Below, in pieces: positions 34,612 through 42,671 of a DNA stretch of 42,671 nt. The stretch spans positions 24,963 through 67,633 of the forward strand of contig DJJR01000029.1 in the NCBI GenBank assembly GCA_002434245.1, written 5' to 3'. Source of the stretch: Pelosinus fermentans (GTDB lineage: Bacteria; Bacillota; Negativicutes; DSM-13327). A program made the position numbers and the translations under genes. The notes below the pieces were generated by a model. It saw nothing but the letters and a program-made list of their open reading frames with translations, did no database searches and was not told the DNA's origin. Position 1 is the stretch's first letter. Every line of letters begins with the position of its first letter.

Positions 34612-35553
34612 TTAGTTAGATGATCTTTTTGCGATAACTCGGTGTGCAGCCTGAACAATAGACGGAGTATCAAGCCCAAATTTAGACAGCAATTGTTGAT
34701 AGTCTCCAGACTCGCCAAATACATCTTTAACGCCTACAAATTCCATTGGAACCGGTTTATTAACTGCTAGGACTTCCGCTACTGCAGATCCAAGACCACC
34801 AATGATGGACGCTTCTTCCGCTGTAACTACGGCTCCCGTTTTAGCTGCTGATCGAATAACGAGTTCACTATCAATTGGTTTCACCGTATGCATGTCGATA
34901 ACTTCGGCATCAATCCCCTCATTCAGTAAGATTTCTCTGGCCTGCATCGCCCGATGAACCATATAACCATTTGCAATAATGGTCACAGTTTTCCCCTCTG
35001 CCAAGACATTTCCTTTGCCGATCACAAAAGAGCAATTATCCGTGCTATACACTGGAGGAACTTCCGCTCTATTTAATCGTAGATAGATAGGACCAAAATA
35101 TTCGGCCACTGCTCGTACAGCTGCTCTAGCTGCATATTCATCTGCAGGTATAATGACCTTAAGATTAGGCAGAGAGCGCATAATCGCTACATCTTCAATT
35201 GCTTGGTGGCTGCCGCCATCATAGGAGTCAGAAAAACCACCATAGGCCCCAACAACTTTAACATTCAGCTTATTATAAGCAATCAGACTACGGATCGGAT
35301 CAGTGGCTCTTGCTGCCATCAAAAAGGCGAACGTGTTGATAAAAGGAATTTTATCTGCCAAAGCAAACCCTGCAGCCATGGCAGCCATGTTGCCTTCGGC
35401 AATTCCTACATTAAAAAATCGATCCGGAAATGCCTTTCCAAACAAGGCGGAACGGGTAGAACCAGATACGTCCGCATCAAGTGCCACAACCTTATTATTT
35501 GTTTTCCCCAATTCTACTAACTCTTCCCCATAAGCTTCTCTCATTGCTTTCAT
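34612..35553 (-). CDS. Transketolase, C-terminal subunit
   Basis: The 313-residue C-terminal half of a split transketolase (pyrimidine-binding and C-terminal domains). The thiamin-activating Glu lies in FFNVGIAEGNMAAMAAGFALA; DSYDGGSHQAIEDVAIMRSLPNLKVIIPAD and TAEEASIIGGLGSAVAEVL are typical. The ATG overlaps the stop of the N-terminal subunit (TAATG), with GGGAGG 9 bases upstream, so both chains are made together. Split transketolases occur in dedicated sugar routes such as apulose 4-phosphate or sulfo-sugar pathways as well as in general metabolism. Confidence 0.95.
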   Translation of the reverse strand: MKAMREAYGEELVELGKTNNKVVALDADVSGSTRSALFGKAFPDRFFNVGIAEGNMAAMAAGFALADKIPFINTFAFLMAARATDPIRSLIAYNKLNVKVVGAYGGFSDSYDGGSHQAIEDVAIMRSLPNLKVIIPADEYAARAAVRAVAEYFGPIYLRLNRAEVPPVYSTDNCSFVIGKGNVLAEGKTVTIIANGYMVHRAMQAREILLNEGIDAEVIDMHTVKPIDSELVIRSAAKTGAVVTAEEASIIGGLGSAVAEVLAVNKPVPMEFVGVKDVFGESGDYQQLLSKFGLDTPSIVQAAHRVIAKRSSN

Positions 35554-36386
35554 TATATAGAACCTCCCAACTCTGCTATGGCAGTTTCATACTCTTGCTT
35601 GCCAATAGCCTTGCCATGCCATGTATTTTTGCCTTCCATGAAGGAAACACCCTTCCCTTTTACGGTTTTTGCTATAATCACTGTTGGCATTCCTTTTTCT
35701 TGTTTAGCCGCAATAAAGACTTTATCTAAAGCCACTAAATCATGACCGTCGCATTCAACGACATGCCAATCAAAAGCTTCGAACTTCTTGCGCAAATCGC
35801 CAAGAGGCATTATGTCTTCTGTTGTGCCGTCTAATTGAACACCGTTGTAGTCAATAATAGCGATGAGGTTATTGAGTTTATATTTGGCTCCAGCCATAAA
35901 AGCTTCCCAATTTTGCCCTTCCTGAAGTTCTCCATCTCCTATGAGGACGTAGGTATAGTAATCTTTATTATCCAGTCTGGCAGATAATGCGAGACCAATC
36001 CCTGCAGAGAGCCCAAGCCCCAAGGAGCCTGTGGACAAGTCAATTCCAGGAATCCTTTTCATATCAGGATGTCCTTGCAGTATGCAGCCTAGTTGTCGCA
36101 GATTCCCAAGTTCTTCTTCAGGAAAATACCCTTTACAGGCCAGTGTCGTATATACAACAGGTGCACAATGTCCTTTAGAAGCAATGAAACGATCTCTGTC
36201 TGGACAGCCCGGTGCTGCACAATCCACTCGCATGTGGCTAAAATAAAGAGTTGTCATGATCTCTACTGCTGATAAAGATCCACCTGGATGACCTGTTTGC
36301 ACCTTATATAAAGTTTCAATAATATTCATACGCATTTTTTTGGTAATCGCTTCTAATTCATTCACTTTTTCCGTAGTTAATCCCAT
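35553..36386 (-). CDS. Transketolase, N-terminal subunit
   Basis: The thiamin-diphosphate-binding half of a split transketolase, 277 residues. Key features: TGHPGGSLSAVEIMTTLYF, SKGHCAPVVYTTLA, STGSLGLGLSAGIGLALSARL and the thiamin motif GDGELQEGQNWEAFMAGAKYKLNNLIAIIDYN. It pairs with the downstream C-terminal subunit to move two-carbon ketol units between sugar phosphates. The ATG at 36386 has GGAGG 8 bases upstream; the ATG at 36401 would place that site inside the gene. It follows the propeller-like gene by 63 bases. Confidence 0.96.
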   Translation of the reverse strand: MGLTTEKVNELEAITKKMRMNIIETLYKVQTGHPGGSLSAVEIMTTLYFSHMRVDCAAPGCPDRDRFIASKGHCAPVVYTTLACKGYFPEEELGNLRQLGCILQGHPDMKRIPGIDLSTGSLGLGLSAGIGLALSARLDNKDYYTYVLIGDGELQEGQNWEAFMAGAKYKLNNLIAIIDYNGVQLDGTTEDIMPLGDLRKKFEAFDWHVVECDGHDLVALDKVFIAAKQEKGMPTVIIAKTVKGKGVSFMEGKNTWHGKAIGKQEYETAIAELGGSI

Positions 36387-36449
36387 GTACGTAGCCTCCA
36401 TATCTTCATAATAATTTGATTTTGCTACACCAGTCTAAAAATCCACTGC

Positions 36450-37478
36450 CTACTCACTGATTTCGTAGAGTGCTATTTCCTCAATGTCTCGATTCGCAGC
36501 AAAAATCAAATCCGACTTTCCTGTATTAATTACCGTTATATTACTGGGTCCTCCAGTATTATCAATGGTAAAGTGCGTAATCTGGTTGGAGCCATCATCC
36601 ATTTGAAAGCAGTTCAATTCCCGATGCCCTTCTCGGGAGCCAATAATAAACGACGGTTTCTTCAATATCTTTCCGCCCCATACAACGTGTCCAAATTCGT
36701 ATGGATATTCATAAATCGGCGATAGTTTACCGTCCTTATTTTTATATATAATTCCTCGATCACCGTGAAAAGGCTCTATTGTTGCTAGCTCCATACAACC
36801 GTCATTATCCAGATCACAGATAGCCATATCACTCACTTCATGATGCAATAATTGCTCTGTCTCCCAAGGATCACTGGCTTTTTCTGGCAGATAAAGAGCA
36901 AATACACCCTCTGAACCAGAAACCAGATAAGCCTCTTTATGATTCCAGGTTCCTTTGCAAAAACCATGGTTTTTCGTTATGCCGTCAAGTATAGTCCTTA
37001 ATGCAAAAGGCTCCCCTATCTCTTCACCGATTTCACCAAACACTACTTTTCCTGGCTTGGACCAGTCTTCCTTATATTCTTTGTCTCCACATAAGATGCT
37101 GCCAATAAAGCAAAGCTTATTATTTAGAAGAAATAAGTCAAATCTGTGCAAATAGGGAATTATCATAATCGGCTTCACTACCCAATTTAACTCACTGTCA
37201 CACTTTGCATGAACGATCTTTGATGTTTTTGCCTGAAAGCCCGAATAGAACTCTTGTGTTGCAATAAATTCATTTTGTCTGCCTGGTATTGGCACAATGT
37301 TCATCGTGCCGCCTGGTCCATCCCAAACAGGAGCACCGCTCCAATTCTCTTCATTGAATATCATGCAAGGTCCATGACCATCTCCCGCCGTCAAGAAGTT
37401 CATCTTTCCATGTACATCCATAACGGCAGTTGCATACACCGTATCCAAATGACCAAGGATTCTTTTATTGATTATCAT
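36450..37478 (-). CDS. Propeller-like protein of unknown function, first gene of the sigma-54 operon
   Basis: A 342-residue cytosolic protein (no signal peptide). It is built of repeated beta-rich units, and one repeat carries a calcium-loop-like DLDNDGCMELATIEP (FG-GAP/VCBS style), with others at the GDGHGPCMIFNEE and GSREGHRELNCF positions. A beta-propeller fold is likely; the conserved His/Asp/Glu clusters (AGDGHGP, HGDRG) suggest a metal-dependent enzyme, perhaps a sugar lyase, lactonase or isomerase, rather than a scaffold. I do not recognise a named family. GGAGG lies 11 bases upstream. It directly follows the -24/-12 promoter. Confidence 0.75.
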   Translation of the reverse strand: MIINKRILGHLDTVYATAVMDVHGKMNFLTAGDGHGPCMIFNEENWSGAPVWDGPGGTMNIVPIPGRQNEFIATQEFYSGFQAKTSKIVHAKCDSELNWVVKPIMIIPYLHRFDLFLLNNKLCFIGSILCGDKEYKEDWSKPGKVVFGEIGEEIGEPFALRTILDGITKNHGFCKGTWNHKEAYLVSGSEGVFALYLPEKASDPWETEQLLHHEVSDMAICDLDNDGCMELATIEPFHGDRGIIYKNKDGKLSPIYEYPYEFGHVVWGGKILKKPSFIIGSREGHRELNCFQMDDGSNQITHFTIDNTGGPSNITVINTGKSDLIFAANRDIEEIALYEISE

Positions 37479-37622
37479 TCGAATTCATTCCTCCTTTATT
37501 GTTTTCATCATAATCATGGCAGTAATTGAAACTAACATAGATTCCCTTCAACGAAGCGCCTCAGTAGCTGTTTGATCTATCGTCAGCCCGATCCCCAAGA
37601 TATGCTATTCAGCTTACTATAT

Positions 37623-37638
37623 TGCAATAACTATGCCA
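37623..37638 (-). promoter_or_regulatory. Sigma-54 (-24/-12) promoter
   Basis: Minus strand TGGCATAGTTATTGCA: GG and GC are separated by exactly 10 bases, matching the TGGCAY-N5-TTGCA consensus. Transcription would start near 37612 and read the operon from the propeller-like gene to the isomerase. A sigma-54 activator is encoded just upstream. Confidence 0.85.
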
Positions 37639-37768
37639 CAGTTTAGAATAATCTGAACTTTCCAATTGATAATTATATATTTTTATGTTTCAGTGTTCTT
37701 CAAACCGCATGTCGGAACAGTAGTTTGTAATGCCTCATAGCTGTAAAAAAAATCTATGTTTGAAGTTA

Positions 37769-37808
37769 TCAAAAAGACTCCGACGAAGTTTCGCCGGAGT
37801 CTTTTTGA
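37769..37808. terminator. Terminator after the sigma-54 activator gene
   Basis: TCAAAAAGACTCCG / CGGAGTCTTTTTGA, a 14-bp perfect stem with further inner pairing; T-rich outer arms work in both directions. Confidence 0.85.
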
Positions 37809-37835
37809 CAATATATGGTTCATTTGTTACAACTC

Positions 37836-37851
37836 TGAAACATGTGTTTCA
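37836..37851. promoter_or_regulatory. Candidate upstream activator site
   Basis: TGAAACA-TG-TGTTTCA, a perfect 7-base-arm palindrome covering the stop of the activator gene, about 200 bases upstream of the -24/-12 promoter. It fits an activator-binding site, with a half copy at 37686-37692. Confidence 0.45.
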
Positions 37852-39729
37852 TAATTGTAACTCTTTCAACCGTCTCCACAAGGTAGTACGAGAAATTCCT
37901 AATCGTTTCGCCGTCCTATCACGATTTTGATTTTCTTCTTTTAAAACCTGGTTAACGATAGTTAAAATGCTATTATCTTCTAATTTCAATAAACTCACAT
38001 CCGCTTCTTCTAGACAGCTGCCATTTTCACACAATGCTTTCTCCACCATACTCGCATCGATGACTTTATCATCACAGAGCAATACTAAGCGTTCCATAAA
38101 GTGTTGCAATTCCCTAACGTTACCTGGCCACTGATATCTCTTTAAAACTTGAATGGCCTCTGAACTTACAACTGTCGTTTGTAATTTTCCAGATGAATAT
38201 TTTTTGCAAAATGCTTCTGCCAAGGATGATACATCCTCTATCCTCTCGCGCAAAGGAGGAATATGAATCGGTAGAATGTTTAATCGATAGAATAGATCTT
38301 CTCTAAATAAACCTTTTTTAACTAAACTAGCGATATTACGATTCGTAGCAGAAATCACTCTGACATCAATGGGAACGATGCCCTGCCCCCCGATTCTTAA
38401 TACAGAGCGTTCTTGAAGCACGCGAAGCAACCGAGATTGTAAAAGGATTGGCATTTCACCTATTTCATCTAAAAAAATCGTACCGCAATGGGCAAGTTCA
38501 AACAAACCCGATTTCCCCCCTTTTTTGGCTCCCGTAAACGCTCCCTCTTCATAGCCAAATAATTCGCCTTCTAATAAAGATTCTGGCAATGCTGCACAAT
38601 TGATGGCTACAAATGGGCCTTTTGCTCTCTGGCTTGCATTATGAATGCCCTGTGCAACGATTTCTTTTCCAGTCCCCGATTCTCCAACAATAAAGATTGT
38701 GCTATCAACACTTGCAAACTTTTTTGCTTTAGTTTTTAATTCATGTATTACTTCACTGGTACCAACTAAGTCATCCAATTGTTTTGTAGCGACTAACCCT
38801 TTGGTATTCAGCTTTTGCCGGACAATTTTCTCAAGACGCTGCAATTCTGTTACATCGCGAAAGTTTGAAACGGCTCCACACGTCCTGCCATGAACTTTTA
38901 TGGGATATTGCTGCATGACGACTGTCTTGTCACCAATTTTTTGAAGATCGCTTAATTCCCGCAGCTGCCCTTGAAGGATCTTACTAAGCTGCGGACTTGA
39001 TACACGCTCTCCAAGCTTTAATCCCATTACTTCTGAGGAGAGTACTCCATAAATCTTTTCTGCAATTGGATTAAATAACGTGATACGCTCATCCTTATCA
39101 ACTGCAATAATACCATCGGAACTATGATCCACTACCATTTGAACCAGTTCATACTGTTCTCTTTCTCGAATCCTTACTTCCGCAATCGTCATTGCATGGT
39201 AAATCGCCTTTACGATTGCTTCTTTTCCGGAAACAATCAGTTGCGCCTTCAATCCCAATCGTCTTGCATAGTTTACTGAGATTACATCACCAATTATAAA
39301 AGAAACCCCTTCTGAAGCAGCTTCTGTTATTTTAGATGGAACTTCATCCATCGATTCAACAATAATTTCTTTCACATTTAGTCTTAACAACGGACCTAAT
39401 TTTTCAGAGCCATATACTATATTACTAAAGCCGACAATACCAACAGCCTCACATCCTGCAGCGATTTCGGTAAGACAACGAATAATATCATAAGCCGATA
39501 CTTCAATATCTATAACAGGGATCGGAAAACTACTACGAATCAGTCGTGCTGTTCCTCCTCGACTGATTATGACTTCAACACCATCAGCAACAGCCTGCCG
39601 AGCAACGCTGTAACCGTTCTCTGCATCTCCTTCAAAGATTAGAACATTGACGCCTAACTCTTTCACTACAGCTTCTATATCCATTCTGAGTTCAGAGTAA
39701 GGGGCAATTATGGCTATTTTCGATTGCAA
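37849..39729 (-). CDS. Sigma-54-dependent activator with PrpR sensor domain
   Basis: A 626-residue enhancer-binding protein. The N-terminal PrpR-N domain (about 1-180, with IISRGGTARLIRSS and VGIVGFSNIVYGSEKL) senses a small molecule; a PAS domain follows (about 190-300). The AAA+ core has Walker A GESGTGKE, the sigma-54-contacting GAFTGAKKGG loop, Walker B GTIFLDEIGEMP and the sensor arginine segment LFREDLFYRL. A Fis-type helix-turn-helix (NRDRTAKRLGISRTTLWRRLK) ends the protein. The start is TTG at 39729 with GGGGGTG upstream. It most likely activates the downstream catabolic operon. Confidence 0.95.
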   Translation of the reverse strand: MQSKIAIIAPYSELRMDIEAVVKELGVNVLIFEGDAENGYSVARQAVADGVEVIISRGGTARLIRSSFPIPVIDIEVSAYDIIRCLTEIAAGCEAVGIVGFSNIVYGSEKLGPLLRLNVKEIIVESMDEVPSKITEAASEGVSFIIGDVISVNYARRLGLKAQLIVSGKEAIVKAIYHAMTIAEVRIREREQYELVQMVVDHSSDGIIAVDKDERITLFNPIAEKIYGVLSSEVMGLKLGERVSSPQLSKILQGQLRELSDLQKIGDKTVVMQQYPIKVHGRTCGAVSNFRDVTELQRLEKIVRQKLNTKGLVATKQLDDLVGTSEVIHELKTKAKKFASVDSTIFIVGESGTGKEIVAQGIHNASQRAKGPFVAINCAALPESLLEGELFGYEEGAFTGAKKGGKSGLFELAHCGTIFLDEIGEMPILLQSRLLRVLQERSVLRIGGQGIVPIDVRVISATNRNIASLVKKGLFREDLFYRLNILPIHIPPLRERIEDVSSLAEAFCKKYSSGKLQTTVVSSEAIQVLKRYQWPGNVRELQHFMERLVLLCDDKVIDASMVEKALCENGSCLEEADVSLLKLEDNSILTIVNQVLKEENQNRDRTAKRLGISRTTLWRRLKELQL

Positions 39730-39784
39730 ATTTTACACCCCCATATTAAATGTAATTACTCTATTTTTAAAAGCATATATAAGA

Positions 39785-39807
39785 AAAGCGCCTCCCTTGG
39801 ACGCTTT
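39785..39807 (-). terminator. Weak terminator between VOC and activator genes
   Basis: AAAGCG/CGCTTT stem with G/C-rich partial pairing inside; minus strand ends TTTTCTTAT. It may allow read-through into the activator gene. Confidence 0.45.
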
Positions 39808-39833
39808 AGTTCTAATATGTTATGTATAAATCT

Positions 39834-40208
39834 TCATATAACACCCTGCAAAAATTCTAACCTTTCCCCATCAGGCCCAAGAAAAAAGAAATTTTGCAAG
39901 CTTCTTCCTATCCCTGCAGGTGTGTCAGACAAAGTTACTACCCCAGCAGCATGCAGTCTTTCCATTTCAGCGAATACATCTTCTACTTCAAAGGCAATGT
40001 GATCTACAATACCAGCTGCACGTTCCGGTGCACTTTCTTGCAAGCGTTGTACCAGTTCGATGATTTGCCCACCAGAATTGAGAAAAATCAACTTAACTCG
40101 CTCATCTTGATAAGAGTTTACCACTTCACAGTTTAAAACTTGCTGATAAAATAGGCTTGATCGATTTGCATCTTTCACCATTAGTCCAATATGCGCTACT
40201 TTGTACAT
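39834..40208 (-). CDS. VOC/glyoxalase-fold protein
   Basis: A 124-residue single-chain vicinal-oxygen-chelate protein with two beta-alpha-beta-beta-beta units. The four likely metal ligands are His6 (VAHIGL), Glu in IIELVQRL, His in VDHIAFEVEDV and Glu in ERLEFLQG, as in glyoxalase I and methylmalonyl-CoA epimerase. The ligand set is complete, so it is probably active. Substrate unknown. GAGGAG lies 9 bases before the ATG. It is just upstream of the sigma-54 activator on the same strand and may belong to that locus. Confidence 0.85.
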   Translation of the reverse strand: MYKVAHIGLMVKDANRSSLFYQQVLNCEVVNSYQDERVKLIFLNSGGQIIELVQRLQESAPERAAGIVDHIAFEVEDVFAEMERLHAAGVVTLSDTPAGIGRSLQNFFFLGPDGERLEFLQGVI

Positions 40209-40350
40209 TTATCTTAACTCCTCTTATATAAAAAATCGTTTATGATCTTAGATGACTATGCTATTTTATTTACCATATCATTCTATCATCCCGAAAGTCA
40301 ATACCTAGCAAATGAATGAAAGGGTTCTAAAATATTTCTTATATATGAAA

Positions 40351-41415
40351 TTACTGTGATATTATTACTAGTTTTATAGGTAAGTTGGATGCCCCCGGAG
40401 GACTAAAGGTGAACGATAGCGATTCACTCTTGTCGTAAGTGCCTAAGAAGGAGAATTCTTTCCACTTGTTATCCTCAAAATGTACTTTTCCAAGCGGCGT
40501 TGGCATGGGACTCCAATCAACCTCCGGGTGGTGTATCCCTAAGCCACCAGCGTAAAATCCGCCTAGCGGCACTAAATAGTATGAAATTTTCCGCCCGTTT
40601 CTGCCGGGTGGTACAATATCATAGACTACACCATAATTCCCATAATTGATAACTTGCGATCCATCCGTGGCGTCAATCCCCTGCAAGTAACGGTCAATTA
40701 CGTTGTCAGCCAGGGTTATCCCTACAACTTTGTAAAGCATGGGATCATAAGGCTCCGCTGAGGAAAGTTTGCGATTTGCCCCCTCGAAAGTACCGCGCAA
40801 ATGCCATTGATCCGCAGGCAGTACCTGCGCTGTTTCAGAAAATTTTACACTATCTTCAAACAAGGACAACATCATGACTTTCACATGAATGGGATGATCT
40901 ACTGCTAAGTCGTAAATGCCATGAATCAACATGTTCGGTAACACTGCAGTCTCACTTATTTTTGCCGATAGGGTTACCACTCCGCCTGGCGGAATCGTAA
41001 TCTGATAGGATGGTGTACCAGAAAGATATTTCATCTGTGTTTCTTTTCCTACCGCCAACCAGGCGTAGCCTGGCCCACCCAAACTCGGATTACTTACATT
41101 GACATGAGCGACCTCTGTTCCTTTGTTTTCTAACATGACTTCCATCATTTTAGCAGTTTTGGATGCGTTCACATGATAGAAAAATAGACGAGCCTTCCCT
41201 TCCACCTTGTCCTGATACAAAATCCCATCTTCATCGACCATTTCAGGACTATCTGAGAGCAGCAGCTTCCCCCCCTGGGAGGTACTTTTCATTTCCCACT
41301 CGGGAAGCCTTTCGATTTTATCCAATTTAATTTCGCCATAGTCCGCAGCAATGGCTTCATTTCCTAACATTACAATCATCATTACTATCCAAATTAACTT
41401 TATTGCGTACTTCAT
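40351..41415 (-). CDS. Secreted protein resembling the C-terminal region of copper-amine-oxidase-domain proteins
   Basis: A 354-residue exported protein with a signal peptide (1-23: IWIVMMIVMLGNEAIAA). The body is beta-rich. The end (NYGNYGVVYDIVPPGRNGRKISYYLVPLGGFYAG) matches a region I associate with Bacillota secreted proteins carrying copper-amine-oxidase-like N1 repeats, but those repeats are absent here. The middle part (VNVSNPSLGGPGYAWLAVGKE, ITIPPGGVVTLSAKI) looks like a cell-surface beta-sandwich. Function unknown. Single gene; AGAGG 6 bases before the ATG. Confidence 0.7.
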   Translation of the reverse strand: MKYAIKLIWIVMMIVMLGNEAIAADYGEIKLDKIERLPEWEMKSTSQGGKLLLSDSPEMVDEDGILYQDKVEGKARLFFYHVNASKTAKMMEVMLENKGTEVAHVNVSNPSLGGPGYAWLAVGKETQMKYLSGTPSYQITIPPGGVVTLSAKISETAVLPNMLIHGIYDLAVDHPIHVKVMMLSLFEDSVKFSETAQVLPADQWHLRGTFEGANRKLSSAEPYDPMLYKVVGITLADNVIDRYLQGIDATDGSQVINYGNYGVVYDIVPPGRNGRKISYYLVPLGGFYAGGLGIHHPEVDWSPMPTPLGKVHFEDNKWKEFSFLGTYDKSESLSFTFSPPGASNLPIKLVIISQ

Positions 41416-41662
41416 CTTGTGCCTCTTTTACTTAATATAGTACTATCTACTTGATTTTGCTCAAATAAAATCCCCCCAAAACGACGTATCGTAGGGGAGA
41501 ATACAATTTCACTACTGCCCTAATGTCAGACTTTACTAATTACAAGTATATTTCCATTCTAAGTCACTGTCAACAGCTTTGCTATTTTTTACAAACACAG
41601 CCTACTTCGCTGCGGAGAAAGCTTCAGATGTATTTTGTAGACCAGAATTCATTTCTTTCTAG
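41416..41662. other. Intergenic region
   Basis: 247 bases holding one terminator (41473-41498) and nothing else recognisable. Confidence 0.5.
41473..41498 (-). terminator. Terminator after the helicase/nuclease gene fragment
   Basis: Minus strand CCCC-TACGATACGTCGT-GGGG-type hairpin (CCCC/GGGG outer, ACGA/TCGT inner) followed by GATTTTATTT. Confidence 0.55.
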
Positions 41663-42643
41663 CTATGTAATCAATATAACCTTGACGTATCTTAACACCC
41701 TAAGAAGCATTAGCCCTTCCGATACTTTAGTTGCCATTAATTCTTTAGCAGGAGCAGCTTCTGGAATTACTCTGCATTCAATTGGCTCTATTACCTCAAT
41801 TGAAGCTCCTCCATCACTGGACCAGGTGATCCGCAATAAATCGGCATCTCGGATAACACTCTGAACGATCTCACTATCTTGAGAGATATCTGCTTCTTTC
41901 TCCATATGATTAGGAAATACTTCAAGTTCATTCAATCGTGCCAAGACGGCTTCCATGGTTTTTTCAGGGTCTAAATAGTACTGACTTCCGCGAATACGGA
42001 TGAATCTCCATCCCAGCCTTTCTAATACTGCTTGCCGTGCCATATCTTCTGCTAACTTATCAAGGGCGTGGTACTTTTCTCCATCACATTCGATAGCCAC
42101 TTTTTTATCGCCACAAGTCGCAACCATATCAATTCGATAATAGCCAACCTTCCATTGAGGAACTACTGTATATCCCTTATGAACTAAATTCTTTAATACT
42201 TCTTCTTCAAAAGGTGATTCTGTTACATTTGCTAAAATTTCTAATTCTCTTTCAGTCCGAAATGGATTTTCAACATGTTCAATCAGTTCTCGCCGAATAT
42301 CTCCTGGTTTTAAATCGATGTTTACATCCAGAGAATGAACAACCCACATCTGTTCAAAGGCACGACTAGCTGCAACATTGTATCTTTTTTTATACATCCC
42401 ATCTGGTCCGTCTGCCCTCATAGCTAGTGGCAGATTATCCGTAGATTCTACAAGAGATAAGAAGATGATGTCTCGTTCGTCGCCTTGGAAATGAGCTGGA
42501 TTACCACAAATAATATGTCTTTTGGTATATTCATCATCAGTAAGATGTTTTCGCAAATGTTGGTCGATTAACAGAGCCTGCTCATCTCCTAATAAGGTTA
42601 TGACTCCTATCGTTTTGTGCAGCTTACAAGCGGCAACTATCAA
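41663..42643 (-). pseudogene. 5'-truncated SF1 helicase with C-terminal Vsr-like nuclease domain
   Basis: The frame reads only the last part of a UPF1-like superfamily 1 helicase: TIGVITLLGDEQALLI, motif V HFQGDERDIIFLSLVES and motif VI KKRYNVAASRAFEQMWVV. A PD-(D/E)xK nuclease of the Vsr/DUF559 type follows (about residues 140-240: PFEEEVLKNLV, YYRIDMVA, VAIECDGEKYH, LERLGWRFIRIRGSQYY). No Walker A region is present, and an in-frame TAG stands at 42658-42656, five codons before the first possible start (TTG at 42643), so the N-terminal part is missing or frame-shifted. The window ends 28 bases further on, so how much coding sequence continues upstream is unseen. Confidence 0.75.
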
Positions 42644-42671
42644 GGGGCTATCGCACTAAAAAAAGCCCCAA

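Larger units (their letters stand above)
37479..37848. other. Regulatory intergenic region
   Basis: A 370-base stretch between the activator gene and the operon. It contains the activator terminator (37769-37808), the -24/-12 promoter (37623-37638), and TGTTTCA at 37686-37692 matching half of the palindrome at 37836-37851. No gene. Confidence 0.6.

Overview
The window is a low-to-mid GC chromosomal segment from a spore-forming, anaerobic-style Bacillota. The pointers are a Spo0E-like phosphatase, a DUF3231 protein, strong AGGAGG-type ribosome binding sites, and several TTG/GTG starts that only these sites reveal. Fermentative genes dominate: citrate lyase, a Dcu-type C4-dicarboxylate carrier, split transketolase and phosphofructokinase. 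The mixture resembles Sporomusaceae (Negativicutes, e.g. Pelosinus/Sporomusa), but that is an impression from gene content and not a test. I found no tRNA, rRNA, CRISPR array or intact insertion sequence.

Layout. 1-10 kb is a mosaic of short units: Spo0E-like, a superoxide dismutase with DUF3231, HD-GYP, an XRE regulator, patatin, a HAD phosphatase, an O-methyltransferase, a membrane protein, a penicillin-recognising serine hydrolase, and RarD divergent from a TetR regulator with two shared operators. 11.2-17.7 kb is a citrate fermentation block on the minus strand: sensor kinase, response regulator, Na+/citrate carrier, citD, citE, citF. 18.0-21.4 kb is a separate minus-strand operon: a PTS EIIA-like protein that has lost its phospho-histidine, an argininosuccinate-lyase-like fumarate-releasing enzyme, and a Dcu carrier. 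21.7-22.4 kb is a divergent pair of small XRE regulators with a consensus promoter and two operators. 22.5-27.6 kb carries a TPR lipoprotein-like or secreted protein, a HAD phosphatase, a decayed RhuM gene, a LysR-MFS pair and a 3D-domain remnant. 27.8-30.8 kb has a chemoreceptor and phosphofructokinase. 31.0-39.7 kb is a coherent catabolic locus: a PrpR-type sigma-54 activator followed by a -24/-12 promoter and six genes (propeller-like protein, split transketolase, MFS carrier, 2-hydroxyacid dehydrogenase, TIM-barrel isomerase). 39.8-42.7 kb has a VOC protein, a secreted protein and a 5'-truncated SF1 helicase/nuclease gene.

How they work together. The citrate block would sense external citrate, import it and cleave it to acetate and oxaloacetate; the enzymes that mature the citrate lyase prosthetic group and decarboxylate oxaloacetate are not in the window. 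The EIIA-like/lyase/Dcu operon looks like uptake of an N-substituted aspartate-type compound, cleavage to fumarate, and exchange of C4-dicarboxylates. The sigma-54 locus looks like inducible use of a sugar or sugar acid through a two-carbon ketol transfer. The last two are the best candidates for undescribed pathways; their substrates are not readable from sequence.
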